64,000 nucleotides of DNA from Neurospora tetrasperma FGSC 2508 (GCF_000213175.1 NW_009799101.1:3361236-3425235), one strand, 5' to 3'. Positions 1 to 11,762 are shown, numbered from the stretch's first letter. The notes: generated by a model not told the origin, from the letters alone. Program-made: numbers and translations.

Positions 1-691
1 TGTTTTGATCAGGTTGTTGTCGCGCAGTTGCCCATCGTTCCGTCTTCAGCCCAATACCGGAGGGAATACGGAGTGATACCTACCCCTGCGCCTCTTCTCG
101 TCTTACACACCACTATTACAGTCTCAGTGTCTCGCAAAAGCCAATCATGGTAGCAGTAACCGCTTGGTCGGTATCGGGTCGCAGATTTTGTACGACTGCT
201 GGGCTGAACCTTTCAATTAACGTTTTGCTTTCCGACTGGGTTGCTTTCTTGTTCTCAAGACCATCGGGACGCCTCCAGGTGGCTATGAGTCTAGGCTGGG
301 TCCCTGGACAGGTTTCTGTTGAAGAGGGACGAGTAGACGAGTGATGGCCAGCTCACCGTTAGGGCTGTCTCCTCCGACATCGTCAAACTTGGCACCGCGA
401 TGTTTTCTTCGGGGTTAGTTGTGAAAGGGAAACTTCCGTAGAACCCTCGTTTGTTTGTTGGCCCCTCTCATGCCTTTTGCCATCTTCTTCTTCTTCTTCT
501 TCTTCTTCTTCTTCTTCTTCTTCTTCTTCTTCTTCTTCTTCTTCTTCTTCTTCTTCTTCTGTCATCGTCAGTTCCATCCTCAACGAGTGCTGTCTGATCA
601 CTCTTCAGCTCCGCGTTGCTGGAGTGCCTACGCCGCCGCCGTGGTTAAGTGAAAGCATGGAAGGGGTTGATCCGATCACTCGCTTGTCAAT
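1..691. other. Intergenic / upstream region of the kelch gene
   Basis: No convincing gene. The short open frames lack coding character. It holds the long TTC microsatellite listed separately and is probably the promoter and 5' leader of the kelch-type gene that starts at 692. Confidence 0.5.
483..560. repeat. (TCT)26 / (AGA)26 trinucleotide microsatellite
   Basis: A perfect run of the TCT unit fills 78 bases, about 130 bp upstream of the kelch start codon. It is a pure polypyrimidine tract on the + strand. The Ser-, Phe- and Glu-rich open frames across it are repeat artefacts. Confidence 0.97.
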
Positions 692-3100
692 ATGACTTCT
701 ACTCAGGTCCTATGTCTAGGAGCATCGTCGTGGCAGCCTAGACCATCGACGACGCAACGACCTTCACGATCGCCGCTCGTTCCTCAGTCATGGAGACTTC
801 TCCTAGTGCCCTTATTTCTCACCATCATCCAAGTCTCCCACGCCCAGCTTGACCCCATTAGAAACTTCTGCCGAATTTTTGGCCACCAAACCGCCGTGAT
901 CGACAACAGGCTCTACATAGACGGTGGTTTCATCAACTACAACCCCATCTCCCAGTATCCAGCCAACTACACGAGTGAGCGATTCTGCCACCCTGCTGCG
1001 GTACTCTCACGGCTAACGTTTGTCTCACAGACACCGCTCTCCTCTACCTCGACCTCTCAACCATCACCGAATCCGGCATGCCCCCTCTCTTGGCCACTTC
1101 TCCACCAAAGAACTCCTCCGTCCCCTCCGTTCACGGCGCCGCCCTCTGGGCCGACCAACTCAACAAGCGATTGTATCTCTTTGGCGGCGAACCTCCTCCT
1201 TCGCTTCCTACGTCGAATTACTACCTGCCCTCGTTATGGTACTTTGACGCTGTGTCGGAAGGGTGGGGACTGGTTGCCCCCAAGAACAACCCAAATCAGG
1301 TGAAGATAGACGGAGTGTCGTACGGAGCTGGGGCCAGTGTGGAAGAGAGAGGGGAAGGGTATTATTTTGGTGGATGGATTACTGATAGTAGTACGGGGAA
1401 TTCGACGGGAGTGGCGTCAGGGGGGTTGGTGAAATTTGATTTTGATGAGGGACAGTGGTCGAGAAACGAAGGGCCTGATCAAGATGAACATGCAAAAGTA
1501 GGGAGGGCAGAAGGAGCTATGGTGTTCATCCCCATTGGGGATGGCGGGATGTTGGTTTACTTTGGGGGACTGATGCAGAGCCAGAGTGAAGATGATAAAA
1601 AGAGTGGGAATGTGACAACAGAAGGCCAGCCGATGGAGATGATTTATCTGTATGATGTGCTGAGTAGTAAGTGGTACGTGCAGAACGCAACGGGGGAGGT
1701 TCCGGGTAAGAGGAGGCGGTTCTGCGCCGGTGCGACGTGGGCAGGTGATAAGAGCAGCTATAATATGTGAGTGTGTCCTCTGATGGCCCCTCTTCAACCC
1801 CTTTTTTCTGGCATTTGGCCATTGACAAGATGCCAACAGATACATCTATGGCGGTGCCTCGACTCCCCCGGACAACCACTCTGGTTACGACGACGTATAC
1901 ATCCTTACCATTCCCTCCTTCCAATGGCTGAAGCTGTATCCCAAGCCCTCCGACAACTCTGATCCAAGTCAGAATAACCAGCAAGGGGGAGCTTACCCCC
2001 ATCACTCTCTGACCTGCAACGTCATTTCCCAGGCCCAAATGCTGATTATTGGGGGAAGCTTCCCCCTCTCGACCGACTGTGATGTGCCCTCCCAGTTCGG
2101 CACACATAATCTCGACCTAGGCGAGCAAAATGCCAAAAAGGAACCGTGGCAGTTGTTCGACTCAAATTTGACCACATATGCCGTGCCGGATGTGGTGGTA
2201 AAGGTAGTGGGAGGTGGGAAGGACGGCGGAGCGACCAAAAGGGAACCTGAGAAGGGCTGGGCACATCCGGATTTGAAGGTCCTGCTGACGAGGGGAGCAA
2301 AGTTTGCGGCGAGAACTGCAACGCGGAGTGTCCCGAGTGCGACAGGTAGTTCTGATGCGAACAGAGGAGGGACAGACCTTTCGAAGGGGGCAATTGCTGG
2401 AATCGCGATTGGTGGAGCAGTTGCTATTGTTGCGGCGCTGGTCGGGGCTTGTTGGTTCATCAAGCGACATCGACAACGAAGGATTCTGGACCGGAAGAAC
2501 AGAAGGGAGAAGTCTCTTGCTGATGGCGCCAGGTTGGGTACTGTGGCTTCACACTCGGATGTGCCACCATGGAGCCCGGGGATGACGGCTACAACCGGAT
2601 ATACATCCACAAGTCCGTGTTCTGACGGCCCGTTCCAGAGACAGCAACAGGGGAATAGCACTTTTTCGGTCAATGTTCCTCGCCCGCCCGCGGAGTTGGA
2701 AGGAAATACGTACTGGCAGGGGCCAGACGGCGTAACGTACGAGCTGACAAGTCCGGGGTCGGTGGTATCTGAACAGCACCAGCAAACTCTCCAAACCAAG
2801 GTCGATTCCCAAGGACGGGTGTGGATGCAGGTCCCACCAGCAGGAAGAGGTGATCACGGTAGTCCTATGTCAAGGCATAGGACAGTAACCAGAATTGGGT
2901 CAGAGTTTGGGACGCCCACAACAACAGCAGCTGACCCTCATGGAATGGAATCCCCACCGACACACTCGCCGACAGAGCCACAAGAACTCGGCGTCAATCC
3001 GAAACGCGGAAGTACGGATGCCACAACAATCTTGACGGGTTCGGCAGGCTGGGATGCGGCAAGGGGAAGACCTAAGCATCACACTTTCTATCATCCATGA
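692..3100 (+). CDS. Kelch-like beta-propeller protein with one transmembrane helix
   Basis: Three exons join in frame: 692-974, 1031-1766 and 1840-3100, giving 759 residues. Introns of 56 and 73 nt have GTGAGC and GTGAGT donors, and the first has a clear CTAAC branch point. The N-terminus has a hydrophobic stretch (about residues 33-50, LLLVPLFLTII) ending in a signal-peptidase-like SHAQ. The ectodomain has kelch-type blades: IDGGF, RLYLFGGE, YYFGGW, VYFGGL, YIYGGAS and LIIGGSF, each followed by Tyr/Trp strands. A hydrophobic helix (about 523-541, GIAIGGAVAIVAALVG) precedes a basic stop-transfer (IKRHRQRR) and a disordered cytosolic tail of about 210 residues. Such proteins are common in filamentous fungi and mostly uncharacterised; a surface or cell-wall role is inference. 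The start is the first ATG before the signal; a shorter start is possible. Confidence 0.85.
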
Positions 3101-4125
3101 ACAGGCGTTTCTGCTATAGTGTCTCTTAGCCTTTTTCGGCAGAGATCCTGAAGCTTCGGCATTGTTTAGGCCTAAAGAGTGTAGAGGATGGCCCAAGTCT
3201 GCCAGTACGATACCTGCATGTAAACATACCAATCATCTTCTTCTGGTATTCGGTTTAGGGGGGGAGGGGGGAGGGGGGAGGACTGTCCAGCAAGGTTGAA
3301 GTGATATCAGAACGGGCGCGCGGAGGACCAAAGGGAACACAAATGTTGGACTCCGTCCTCGAGTTTTGTAGAATTCGGATCAGAGCCGAGATCGTTCAGT
3401 TCACAGCGAGAACGTGACTGCAATCTCCCCGGCCGTTCAATTGCGCACCGTGGCCACCCGACAGGAAAAGTCACACCTTCCTTGACCTCGGCTGATATGT
3501 CACCTAAAACTCAGGTTTCTCTAATGTCGTTCTTGTTGCTCATCTCGTTCAAATGGAAGGCGCGATAACTGGCGACCAGTCAGAAAGGCAATGGTCACAA
3601 CCCAATGATGACGTGATGGGTGTGCACTTCCATCCTCTGGGAAGGTCCGAATGGTGAAGAACAAGTTTAGGGCGATGCCCTGATGGATGCTTTCTAATCG
3701 AGATGTCGTCGCTGCACGTTGAAAATCTGTCGATCGCCTCGTAAAGTGTACCAGCAACTCCATCATGGCAAGTGGTTCTTTTTCGGTGTTTGGTGGCAGG
3801 TGTCGAGTTGGATTGCAGACGTGAACACAAACAATAGTAGTATGTAGCTCAGGATGTGGTAACTATGGCCGTAATTACGGTAATGCCTCCACCCTTTACA
3901 CCTAAGTTGTGATCCACAGTACCAAAACCTGAACCTACCGGTGGATAATCGTACTACATATAGTATTTACAGCGGCATATTCGTCGCCATGGTAACGGCA
4001 AGCTAATCATATCATCCGGGACAGTTACAGCGCGACAATCTCCATCTATCTCAAGTTATCTCCCACTTTCTCATTCCCGTCGTTCCACCTGCAAGACACG
4101 AAGCCGTCCGCTCACTACCACAGTC
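3101..4125. other. Intergenic region
   Basis: 3' flank of the kelch gene and promoter of the hydrolase gene. It contains a G-rich stretch near 3259-3281 and an AT-rich part from about 3830 to 4010. No coding frame or RNA gene is recognisable. Confidence 0.5.
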
Positions 4126-5198
4126 ATGGAATCATTTCGACCGGCGCCCATCGAGCCTTATCGCGTACTAGTCCACAATTACCCATCCCACGACCCCGAC
4201 GCCAACCGCTTCGCCCAAGCCTACGAGTATGAGACCGATGGCCTCAAGAGAAACGCGCTTATCTTTCTGGGTGGTCTTGGTGACGGCCCTCATGGTATCC
4301 CATATGTCAAAAAGATAGCTAATGCTATCGCTGGTGAATCTGACTACGCGGTCTACGAACCCCGACTCAGCAGCGCCTTCTCGGCCTGGGGATACGGTAG
4401 CCTCCACAACGACGTCAGGGAAATTAGTGCTTTGGTCAAGTATTTGCGCACCCCGACGTTTAAGATGGGCAGGATCGTGCTGATGGGCCACTCCACGGGC
4501 TGTCAGGACTGCATGTACTACGCCACACACGGCGATGAGATGGGGCTCGAGAAGGTAGATGGGTTCATCTTGCAGGGACCAGTGTCGGATCGCGAGGCGA
4601 TTCTGGCAGTCTTTGAGGAGGAGTCGCCCGGGAAGGGACAGGCAAGGATGGACCTGAGCGTTCAAGTTGCGAAGAAGATGATAAGCGAAGGAACGGCGCA
4701 AGATTGCATGCCGCGAGAGTGGTTGCCAAAGGAGTTTTGGGCTTCTCCGGTTTCTGCTTATAGGTGGTTTTCGTTGGCGAGCTTTGGGTGAGTTTTCTTT
4801 GTCCGTGTTGTGGTCAACAGTGCTGACGATGGATATCTCATATCAGCGGTGACGATGACTACTTCTCGTCGGACCTACTAGATGAAAAACTGGCCGAGAT
4901 TTGGAGCAAGGTTTCCAAGCCGACTCTTATTCTGCCATCCGAGAACGACGAGCATGTTCCAGAGTGGATTGACGTTGTCGATGTGATGGCCAAATGGAAG
5001 AAATTCTGTCAGGAGGATGTAATCTCGAGCTTATCGGGCCTCATCCCCGAGGCAGATCACCGAGTGGAATTTGGCCCGGCTGGGGAGCCGGCGAACCTGG
5101 CGCAAAGCTGGCTCTGTGATCGGGTGCATGCCTTTCTGAAGCAGCTGGAGCGACACGGGCAAGAAGAAGCCATTGATGCTGCCACCGAGTCCCAGTAA
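4126..5198 (+). CDS. DUF1749 alpha/beta hydrolase (SidJ-like esterase family)
   Basis: Two exons, 4126-4787 and 4847-5198, give 337 residues. The 59-nt intron has a GTGAGT donor and a TGCTGAC branch point. The nucleophile elbow GHSTG (Ser123) follows a beta strand (RIVLMGHSTG). The oxyanion segment is FLGGLGDG (residues 48-55), and an acid/His region follows PTLILPSENDEHVPEW in exon 2. The order and length match the DUF1749/UPF0613 family. The characterised member, Aspergillus SidJ, is a fusarinine C esterase that releases iron from an extracellular siderophore. A siderophore-hydrolase role here is inference, since no siderophore synthesis genes are nearby. The protein has no signal peptide, so it is probably cytosolic. 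Confidence 0.88.
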
Positions 5199-5667
5199 TC
5201 TGTGACCGATAGCCGTAGATCACATGTCAGGAATCAAAGGGGACTTTGGTGATATCCTCGCATTCGGGGACTACTCAAGAAACCATGGATGACTAATCTG
5301 GATCAAGGATACATCGCGGATCCCTTTCATGATGCCCCTGGTGGTCCCCGTAATCACTGGAGCTCTCTCCGGGACACCGGGACGGGATCTTTGGGTGTCG
5401 CTGTTTGGGATTTTGGTCGCCGAAGTGCCGCTGCGGGTCTTGGAACTCAGGTTGCTATTGCCCTGGCTAAGCCCCGGGAGTTCGGCGACCCTTTGACTCA
5501 ATGATACCTTACGAAGGGGCATTCCAACAGCTACAATAAGGCCGTCAAGACAGAAACACCATCTTGGGTCCAACTATATAAAAGAAGAATAAACCATCCC
5601 GCAACTACCGCATTTTCTTTCCGGTCAACCATCTCCAAATCCAACATCCCAAACTACCTCTACCAAA
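5199..5667. promoter_or_regulatory. Promoter region of the small Cys-rich gene, with TATA box
   Basis: A clean TATATAAA at 5576-5583 lies about 85 bp before the ATG at 5668. The following leader is CT/CA-rich, as in fungal start regions. Short open frames here show no protein features. Confidence 0.6.
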
Positions 5668-6048
5668 ATGTGCATGAGCGCGACTTGCCCTACCTGCTGT
5701 AAGTTTCTGTATCGCCTGCTGAAACTTTCATATACAGCGTATCCAATCACCCCCCGCATTTGCTTATCGCTGCCTCTGACTTCAACCCCGCCATCGCTTG
5801 TTCGAGCTCTCAATATGGCCTCGTAAACCGGGCACTCGAACTGATTCAAGTTCATTTCTGTTCACTAACGACTTCCAACAGCCAAGCAAGCGTGGCGTGG
5901 CTGCGGCTCCCACGTCCCCTCCGTCTTCGCGGGCGTCCCCGAAGACAAGTGGTGCACCTGCGAGCCCAAGGTCGAAGTCAACGGCGTTCAGTATCCTCCT
6001 CAGGCGAAGTCTACGGGCTTTTTCAGCGGACTGATGGGTGGTAAATAA
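5668..6048 (+). CDS. Small conserved-type Cys-rich protein (65 aa)
   Basis: Exons 5668-5698 and 5882-6048 join across a 183-nt intron (GTAAGT donor, CACTAAC branch point, ACAG acceptor) to encode 65 residues. The cysteine pattern is striking: MC at the start, TCPTC at residues 6-10, WRGCGSHV, then WCTC followed by EPKVE. The spacing looks like a small metal-binding or redox fold. I recall similar short proteins (MC..CTC..C..., WxGCGxHV, CxCxPKVE) in other fungi, without known function; a search is needed to confirm. A TATA box sits 85 bp upstream. The first exon is only 31 nt, so single-frame ORF calling misses this gene. Confidence 0.8.
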
Positions 6049-7411
6049 GCGGGATGATACCATGGCGTTCATGAACGACGGGGTCGAGAAAACTTGGGAT
6101 GATGATGGGATGCTTTAAATCGACAATCAAACATAACAAGACCACTGATGTTCGGAACTATATGCCCGGCATCGGCGTCGTCATGAGGGGTCCGAGGGGG
6201 CCTTTGCACTTGCTGCCTTTCATTGATTGGTACATTTCACTCAAGTTCTCGGCTTGCACTGGCCTGGCTTTCTCTATCAATGACTTTTGCTGACTCACCT
6301 ATCTTCTTATTTTTCATTGCTCCTCTTGCCTTATCATACTTGGCCGACAAAGCCTCATCACCCATCAGTGATCATCCAGGTTGACAATCTCTTTCCACTC
6401 AACCAAACAATGACGCCCTAAACCTCACCTTCTTCCCATTCCCATTCCCATTCCCATTCCCATTCCCATCCATACCACATCCTACCTCCCGGGTATCTCC
6501 CGATCCCCCTTATCCCCATCCCCTTTCTCCCCTTTACACACAACNNNNNNNNNNNNNNNNNNNNNNNNNNNNNNNNNNNNNNNNNNNNNNNNNNNNNNNN
6601 NNNNNNNNNNNNNNNNNNNNNNNNNNNNNNNNNNNNNNNNNNNNNNNNNNNNNNNNNNNNNNNNNNNNNNNNNNNNNNNNNNNNNNNNNNNNNNNNNNNN
6701 NNNNNNNNNNNNNNNNNNNNNNNNNNNNNNNNNNNNNNNNNNNNNNNNNNNNNNNNNNNNNNNNNNNNNNNNNNNNNNNNNNNNNNNNNNNNNNNNNNNN
6801 NNNNNNNNNNNNNNNNNNNNNNNNNNNNNNNNNNNNNNNNNNNNNNNNNNNNNNNNNNNNNNNNNNNNNNNNNNNNNNNNNNNNNNNNNNNNNNNNNNNN
6901 NNNNNNNNNNNNNNNNNNNNNNNNNNNNNNNNNNNNNNNNNNNNNNNNNNNNNNNNNNNNNNNNNNNNNNNNNNNNNNNNNNNNNNNNNNNNNNNNNNNN
7001 NNNNNNNNNNNNNNNNNNNNNNNNNNNNNNNNNNNNNNNNNNNNNNNNNNNNNNNNNNNNNNNNNNNNNNNNNNNNNNNNNNNNNNNNNNNNNNNNNNNN
7101 NNNNNNNNNNNNNNNNNNNNNNNNNNNNNNNNNNNNNNNNNNNNNNNNNNNNNNNNNNNNNNNNNNNNNNNNNNNNNNNNNNNNNNNNNNNNNNNNNNNN
7201 NNNNNNNNNNNNNNNNNNNNNNNNNNNNNNNNNNNNNNNNNNNNNNNNNNNNNNNNNNNNNNNNNNNNNNNNNNNNNNNNNNNNNNNNNNNNNNNNNNNN
7301 NNNNNNNNNNNNNNNNNNNNNNNNNNNNNNNNNNNNNNNNNNNNNNNNNNNNNNNNNNNNNNNNNNNNNNNNNNNNNNNNNNNNNNNNNNNNCCCCTTCC
7401 ATAACCTAATT
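6049..7411. other. Intergenic region with assembly gap
   Basis: 3' flank of the small gene, then a TTCCCA hexamer repeat (about 6433-6468), then an N gap from 6545 to 7392. The gap ends only 20 bp before the P450 ATG, so that gene's promoter is missing. Open frames running across the gap are artefacts. Confidence 0.8.
6433..6468. repeat. TTCCCA hexamer microsatellite
   Basis: Six tandem TTCCCA units just left of the assembly gap. Together with the CT-rich flanks they probably explain the assembly break. Confidence 0.9.
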
Positions 7412-9587
7412 ATGACTCTCCTCCTCCTTCTCCCTTTTCTCATCTTCCTCCTCCACAACCTCATCTACAAACCCCTCACCTCCCCTCTCTCTTCTCTTCC
7501 GGGCCCTCTTTACACGAAATTCACCTCCCTCGTCCTCAAGTACCATGAACTCCGCGCCAACCGCACGCGGTGGATCCACGCCCTCCACCTCCGTTACGGG
7601 CCCGTGGTCCGTATCGCCCCGAACGAAGTGAGCTTTGCGTCAAGGGAAGGGGTGAAGGAAATTTACTGCTCCGGTGGAAGCGGGTTTGATAAGTCGGGCT
7701 GGTATGATTTGTTCAAGATATACGGACGGAGGTGGGTATTGTGCTTTCATTTTTTTTCTGGTGACATGGGAATCTGGGAGTTGGCAGGGAAGATAAGTGT
7801 GAAAGGTGGCAGAATGGGGTAGAGCGGGAAGGGGAAAAGGGAGATGTTGGTTAGAGGAGGAGGAAAAGTTGGAAAGAAGAGGAGGAGGAGGAAGCGGAGA
7901 GGGGGTGCATTGCGGTTTAGACATCATGGATGGCTTGGCTAATATGCTTTGGTCTCGAGGAGCTGATTTGTGTGCTTTTTTTCAGGACGATGTTTACGTT
8001 TTTGAAGAAAGACGACGTGAGTCTAATCGCTGAACGTAGCTCAAAAATGTACTTCCAAGCTAATAATTTTCATGATTCAAGCATGCGAAACGGAAACGAA
8101 TTCTCGCGGACCGCTATGCCAACAGCAATGTTATGCGTCAAAAACCTCTCAATGGCATCATTGAACGGGCGGACAGGGTAGTGAAGAGGTGTGCGGAGTC
8201 CTTGGATGGAAGCCTCGATCTATATGTAAGCTTATTGCACAATATGACACGAAGGCCGCGGCAACTCATAACTGACCTGCTCCCTAGATTTGTAAGTTTT
8301 CTTCTGGGTTCCATGATGAACACCACCAAGTAAATGTTGAACTCAACAGCTTACACTCCAGCACGCAGGCCTTCACTCATACGCCTATGACTGCGTAACG
8401 CACCACTTGTTCCATCCCTATGGGACGGATTCGCTTCGGAACAAGCAAGATGAGGAGATTATGCGTGAAATAACGTTCGACGACAGTTTGCAGAGTGAGT
8501 GCCCCAAGTGACCCCCCCTCCCCCACGATTTACAAACCCACGCCAAATTCACTGGCCACCTGGACGAAACGAATGGCTGACTTACCTACTACTCACCGAA
8601 AAAAAAAAGATCGCCAACTAAGTTACTACAGTCCCACCTTACACAAGGCAATCTCCAAAATCCTCTACATCTGTGGCATCAAGCCGCGCGAGACTCCTCT
8701 AGCCGATAAGTTCATCCTCGACACCGCCGCCAAGACGGACGCAGCACCTTTCACCCTTCTCAACCGCCTTCACACCGTGAGGCTGGGCAACAGTAACGGT
8801 GACGGGGAGCACGACGGTAAAGACAGTAAAATCGGACAGATAGACCAGCTCGACATCGCTGCGGAACTCCTCGATCACATGGTAGCCGGCATCGACACCA
8901 CTGGCGACGCGCTCTGCTTCCTCATGTGGGAGCTCTCACAGCCGCGATCTCGTCAAATTCAAACCAAGCTACGGGAGGAACTGCTTTCTCACCCTTCGTC
9001 AGACATCAACTTTGACAAACTCCCCTACCTCGACGCCGTAGTCATGGAAGGCCTGAGATGTTTCCCCGCCATTCCCATGTCTCTCCCGCGAATCGTGCCT
9101 AGGGGCGGCAAGACCATCGACGGGTATTTCCTGCCGGAGGGGACGACGGCCAGTTGCCAGGCATATTCAATGCATAGGATCGATATGGAGGCATGGGGCC
9201 CTGATCCGGACGCGTTCAGGCCGGAGAGATGGTTTGAGGAGAAGGGCGATGCGGCGAGGAAGAGGTTGTTCTTTGCGTTTGCTAATGGGGCAAGAGGGTG
9301 TGTTGGTAAACAGTAAGTTGTCTTTTGTGTTCCTCGTTTGCTCCCTTTGGTTTTTGTGTGGGTGTGTGTCATGGTTTGAGTTTGGACTGTTGAGTGTGTC
9401 TGACATGGTGAGCAGTTTGGCACTGGCCGAGATGAAGATCTTGCTTCGAGAGGTGTATTCCAAGTTCACTACGGTGCCGGATAAGACGATGACGGAGGAG
9501 GACATGGAGATGGAGGACCAGCTTATATCGACAAGGCCGGCTGGGCTGAAGTGTCTGTTGAAGTTTGAACCGATCGGTGGGCAGTAG
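7412..9587 (+). CDS. Cytochrome P450 monooxygenase
   Basis: Seven exons give 499 residues: 7412-7731, 7986-8016, 8082-8225, 8288-8291, 8369-8494, 8610-9312 and 9416-9587. An N-terminal ER anchor (LLLLLPFLIFLL) is followed by a Pro-Gly hinge (SLPGPLY). The I-helix AGIDTTGD lies near 301-308 and the K-helix ExxR is EGLR (355-358). PERW lies before the heme loop FANGARGCVGK with axial Cys439. Homology-like continuity fixes the splice joins (for example GRR|TMFTFL and GK|HLALAEMK). The fourth exon appears to be only 4 nt (see findings). The alternative is a single larger intron ending at 8349 or 8361. The substrate and CYP family are unassigned. No backbone secondary-metabolite enzyme is visible nearby. 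Confidence 0.88.
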
Positions 9588-11362
9588 GTGATGGTACAGG
9601 GGTCTTGAGGGATGTGTTTTAGACGGCTTGTATTACAACAGATGTAGCTGTAAGTATAGATGTTTGACAGTCTTGGTGTCTTGCCAAGAGGCCACGAAAG
9701 GTCATCAAGAAATTTAGACAAGTTGTTTGTGAGCTGTGAAAGTATACATGATACCTGCAGCCAAACAAATGGCTTGAGAACGAGAGACGTAGAGGTGAGA
9801 GATGCCGTCCCTGAAAGAAACCGTACACAATACCTACCTAACGACTTATGTGCATAGTAATTGCCTGTTTGGGGGGCGCTTTACCGGATACAGATCTACC
9901 TAGATATTGGTGCGGGCTGGTTCTACACTAGCTTGTCGCATGAGTCTAGTGTACATAGTAGACTCAGTTAAGCGTTGATTGATATTGCCGCCTTCCCTTG
10001 ACAAAACATATCGCATGTGTTTCGGATTCTTCCCGAATGCCGCCCATTTTTCACATCCCCGTAACTCCGAAGTTTCCCAAGGAGAGAAATTGGCTTTCCC
10101 AGACAAGCTGTAATTGTTGTGAGACACCCAGGCACACGGCGGAGAGGGAGACCGTCGCCTTCAGTTGACCGACAACTACAAAGGCCTCCTCCGCCTGCTC
10201 GGTTACTGAAAGTACAATGAACCAAAGTGGAACTGGTCTCTGGTGTGGATGGATGGACATTGCACAGACACAGGGAACGCCCCCATTTGCGTGGATCTTC
10301 TAGTGTATACCGGCTGGTCATCAAAGAGTCCCGCCTTTTCATCCGGCCTTCAGTGTCCAGGTGCCTTCTGGCCACCGTCCGGCGAGTCAGCTTGTTGCAA
10401 GAGGCATTCCTTGGGCCGGAACTCGAGCATCGAAAGCAGAGGGTGTGGAAACGCCGAGTGGATGAGGGGCAAAATGGCATCAAAATCTTTCCCTGACTTG
10501 CCATCCGGAACATACGCCATTGCGCGTCCGTCCTGTTGCTGTGCTGCCCGTTGCAGTGGGCGGGGAGATGGTAGTGTAGGAATGGAACGCGACGGGACCT
10601 TCTTCCATTGTCGGTGTCGAAAGTGTGTGAAAGAACGAACTGCACGCAGTACCTGTAGTGTACGGCAGCTTGGGGAACGGGCGCATGTCTCGGGTACTTT
10701 TCCCACAGCCCACTGGTAGTGGTGATTGCCTGCCAAACAAGTACCCTAGACTTGCTCTGCCATGAGCCACAGGTACTACACTAGGTAGTGTACAGTACAT
10801 GGGGGGCTACTTACCTAGCCAGGGCACCACGAAAATCCTTTGGCCGACAAATCCTCTTGCTTGCTCGTCCAGTGACTGCCCGCCTTGTTGCTCGTGCCCG
10901 GTTTGGCTCCATTCTGCAGCACCGATCCACATCCACTGCTTTCTCGTCCTTTTTTTAAAAACTCTTGCTTGCTGCCTCTTTTTTGCTAACTAACCTCAAC
11001 TTCATTCTACCCATCAACCGCCATCAGCAGCGACATCGTCCTTGAATCTATCCAAGACCACAAAGGCGACCGGGCTCTCTGTCCATCTGTCCACCAACTC
11101 CACCTCCCCCGGATTTTGGGTGCCGCACCACGGAAGTGAAGTGAATCCACAATCCCAGCAGAAACCCACACAAAGTCACTCGACTCCATCCGCTCCGCTC
11201 CGTCAAGAAAAGGAAGCCCGCTCGTCACAGAGGGAGAAAAAAATTTCGCTTGCCTCAAAAGCCATCCTCTCCCGCCCAGCTTTCTGTTCCAGCACCGCCC
11301 AGGTTCAGAACAACAACCACCACCAGACCCAACATAAGCATTTTGCGCGACACAGCGTTGTT
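9588..11362. other. Intergenic region before eIF5
   Basis: About 1.8 kb without a supportable gene. Open frames such as the one at 9968-10645 on the minus strand show no domain or splice support. The last several hundred bases (from about 10990) are C- and CA-rich and have no ATG before 11364, consistent with the eIF5 leader. Confidence 0.5.
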
Positions 11363-11363
11363 T

Positions 11364-11471
11364 ATGTATCAGCACGACCAGCACGCCGTCTTCCGACACT
11401 CTCCCCCCGTCAAGCTGCATTTTCGCATATCGCGGAAACCCTGTAGCTTCCAACAAAGTACCGACGGTTGA
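11364..11471 (+). promoter_or_regulatory. Upstream ORF 1 in the eIF5 leader (35 codons)
   Basis: An ATG in weak context (T at -3) opens a 35-residue frame ending in TGA at 11469-11471. It is relevant only if the eIF5 transcript starts upstream of 11364, which cannot be seen here. Confidence 0.4.
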
Positions 11472-11503
11472 ATCGCCATCCCCACGGTCGTCTGCCAGCG
11501 TTA

Positions 11504-11569
11504 ATGCCTACCTTCGACTTCGTCAACCACACGGTCTACCCTATGTCAACTCAAAGTACTCGTCAATAA
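11504..11569 (+). promoter_or_regulatory. Upstream ORF 2 in the eIF5 leader (21 codons)
   Basis: The ATG at 11504 has poor context (T at -3, C at +4) and a second in-frame ATG at 11543. It ends in TAA at 11567-11569. No other ATG occurs between it and the eIF5 start, which itself has a strong context (A at -3, G at +4). Confidence 0.5.
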
Positions 11570-11762
11570 CTGACCCCTTTGGCTCGTCTCGCCTCTCGAT
11601 CTTCCTCACACGCTCTCCGTGCAACAAGAAGCCTCGCTTTCCACGACATCGTCGACCAGTCTACTAGTCTGCCCTCGCTAGCTATCGTCTACCAGACTCC
11701 CAACAAACTCCAACAAAACAATCCAATAAACACTATCCTGTTTCGCCGTCAATACCGCAAAA

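Noticed and set aside
6418-7464. Long frames across the first N gap
   Set aside because: The frames consist mainly of undetermined codons.
4126-9587. Secondary-metabolite cluster (hydrolase plus P450)
   Set aside because: No polyketide synthase, NRPS, terpene cyclase, transporter or pathway regulator is present; the two genes are merely neighbours.
9968-10645. 225-codon minus-strand frame between P450 and eIF5
   Set aside because: Composition is Arg/Ser/Cys-rich and random-looking, with no domain or splice evidence.
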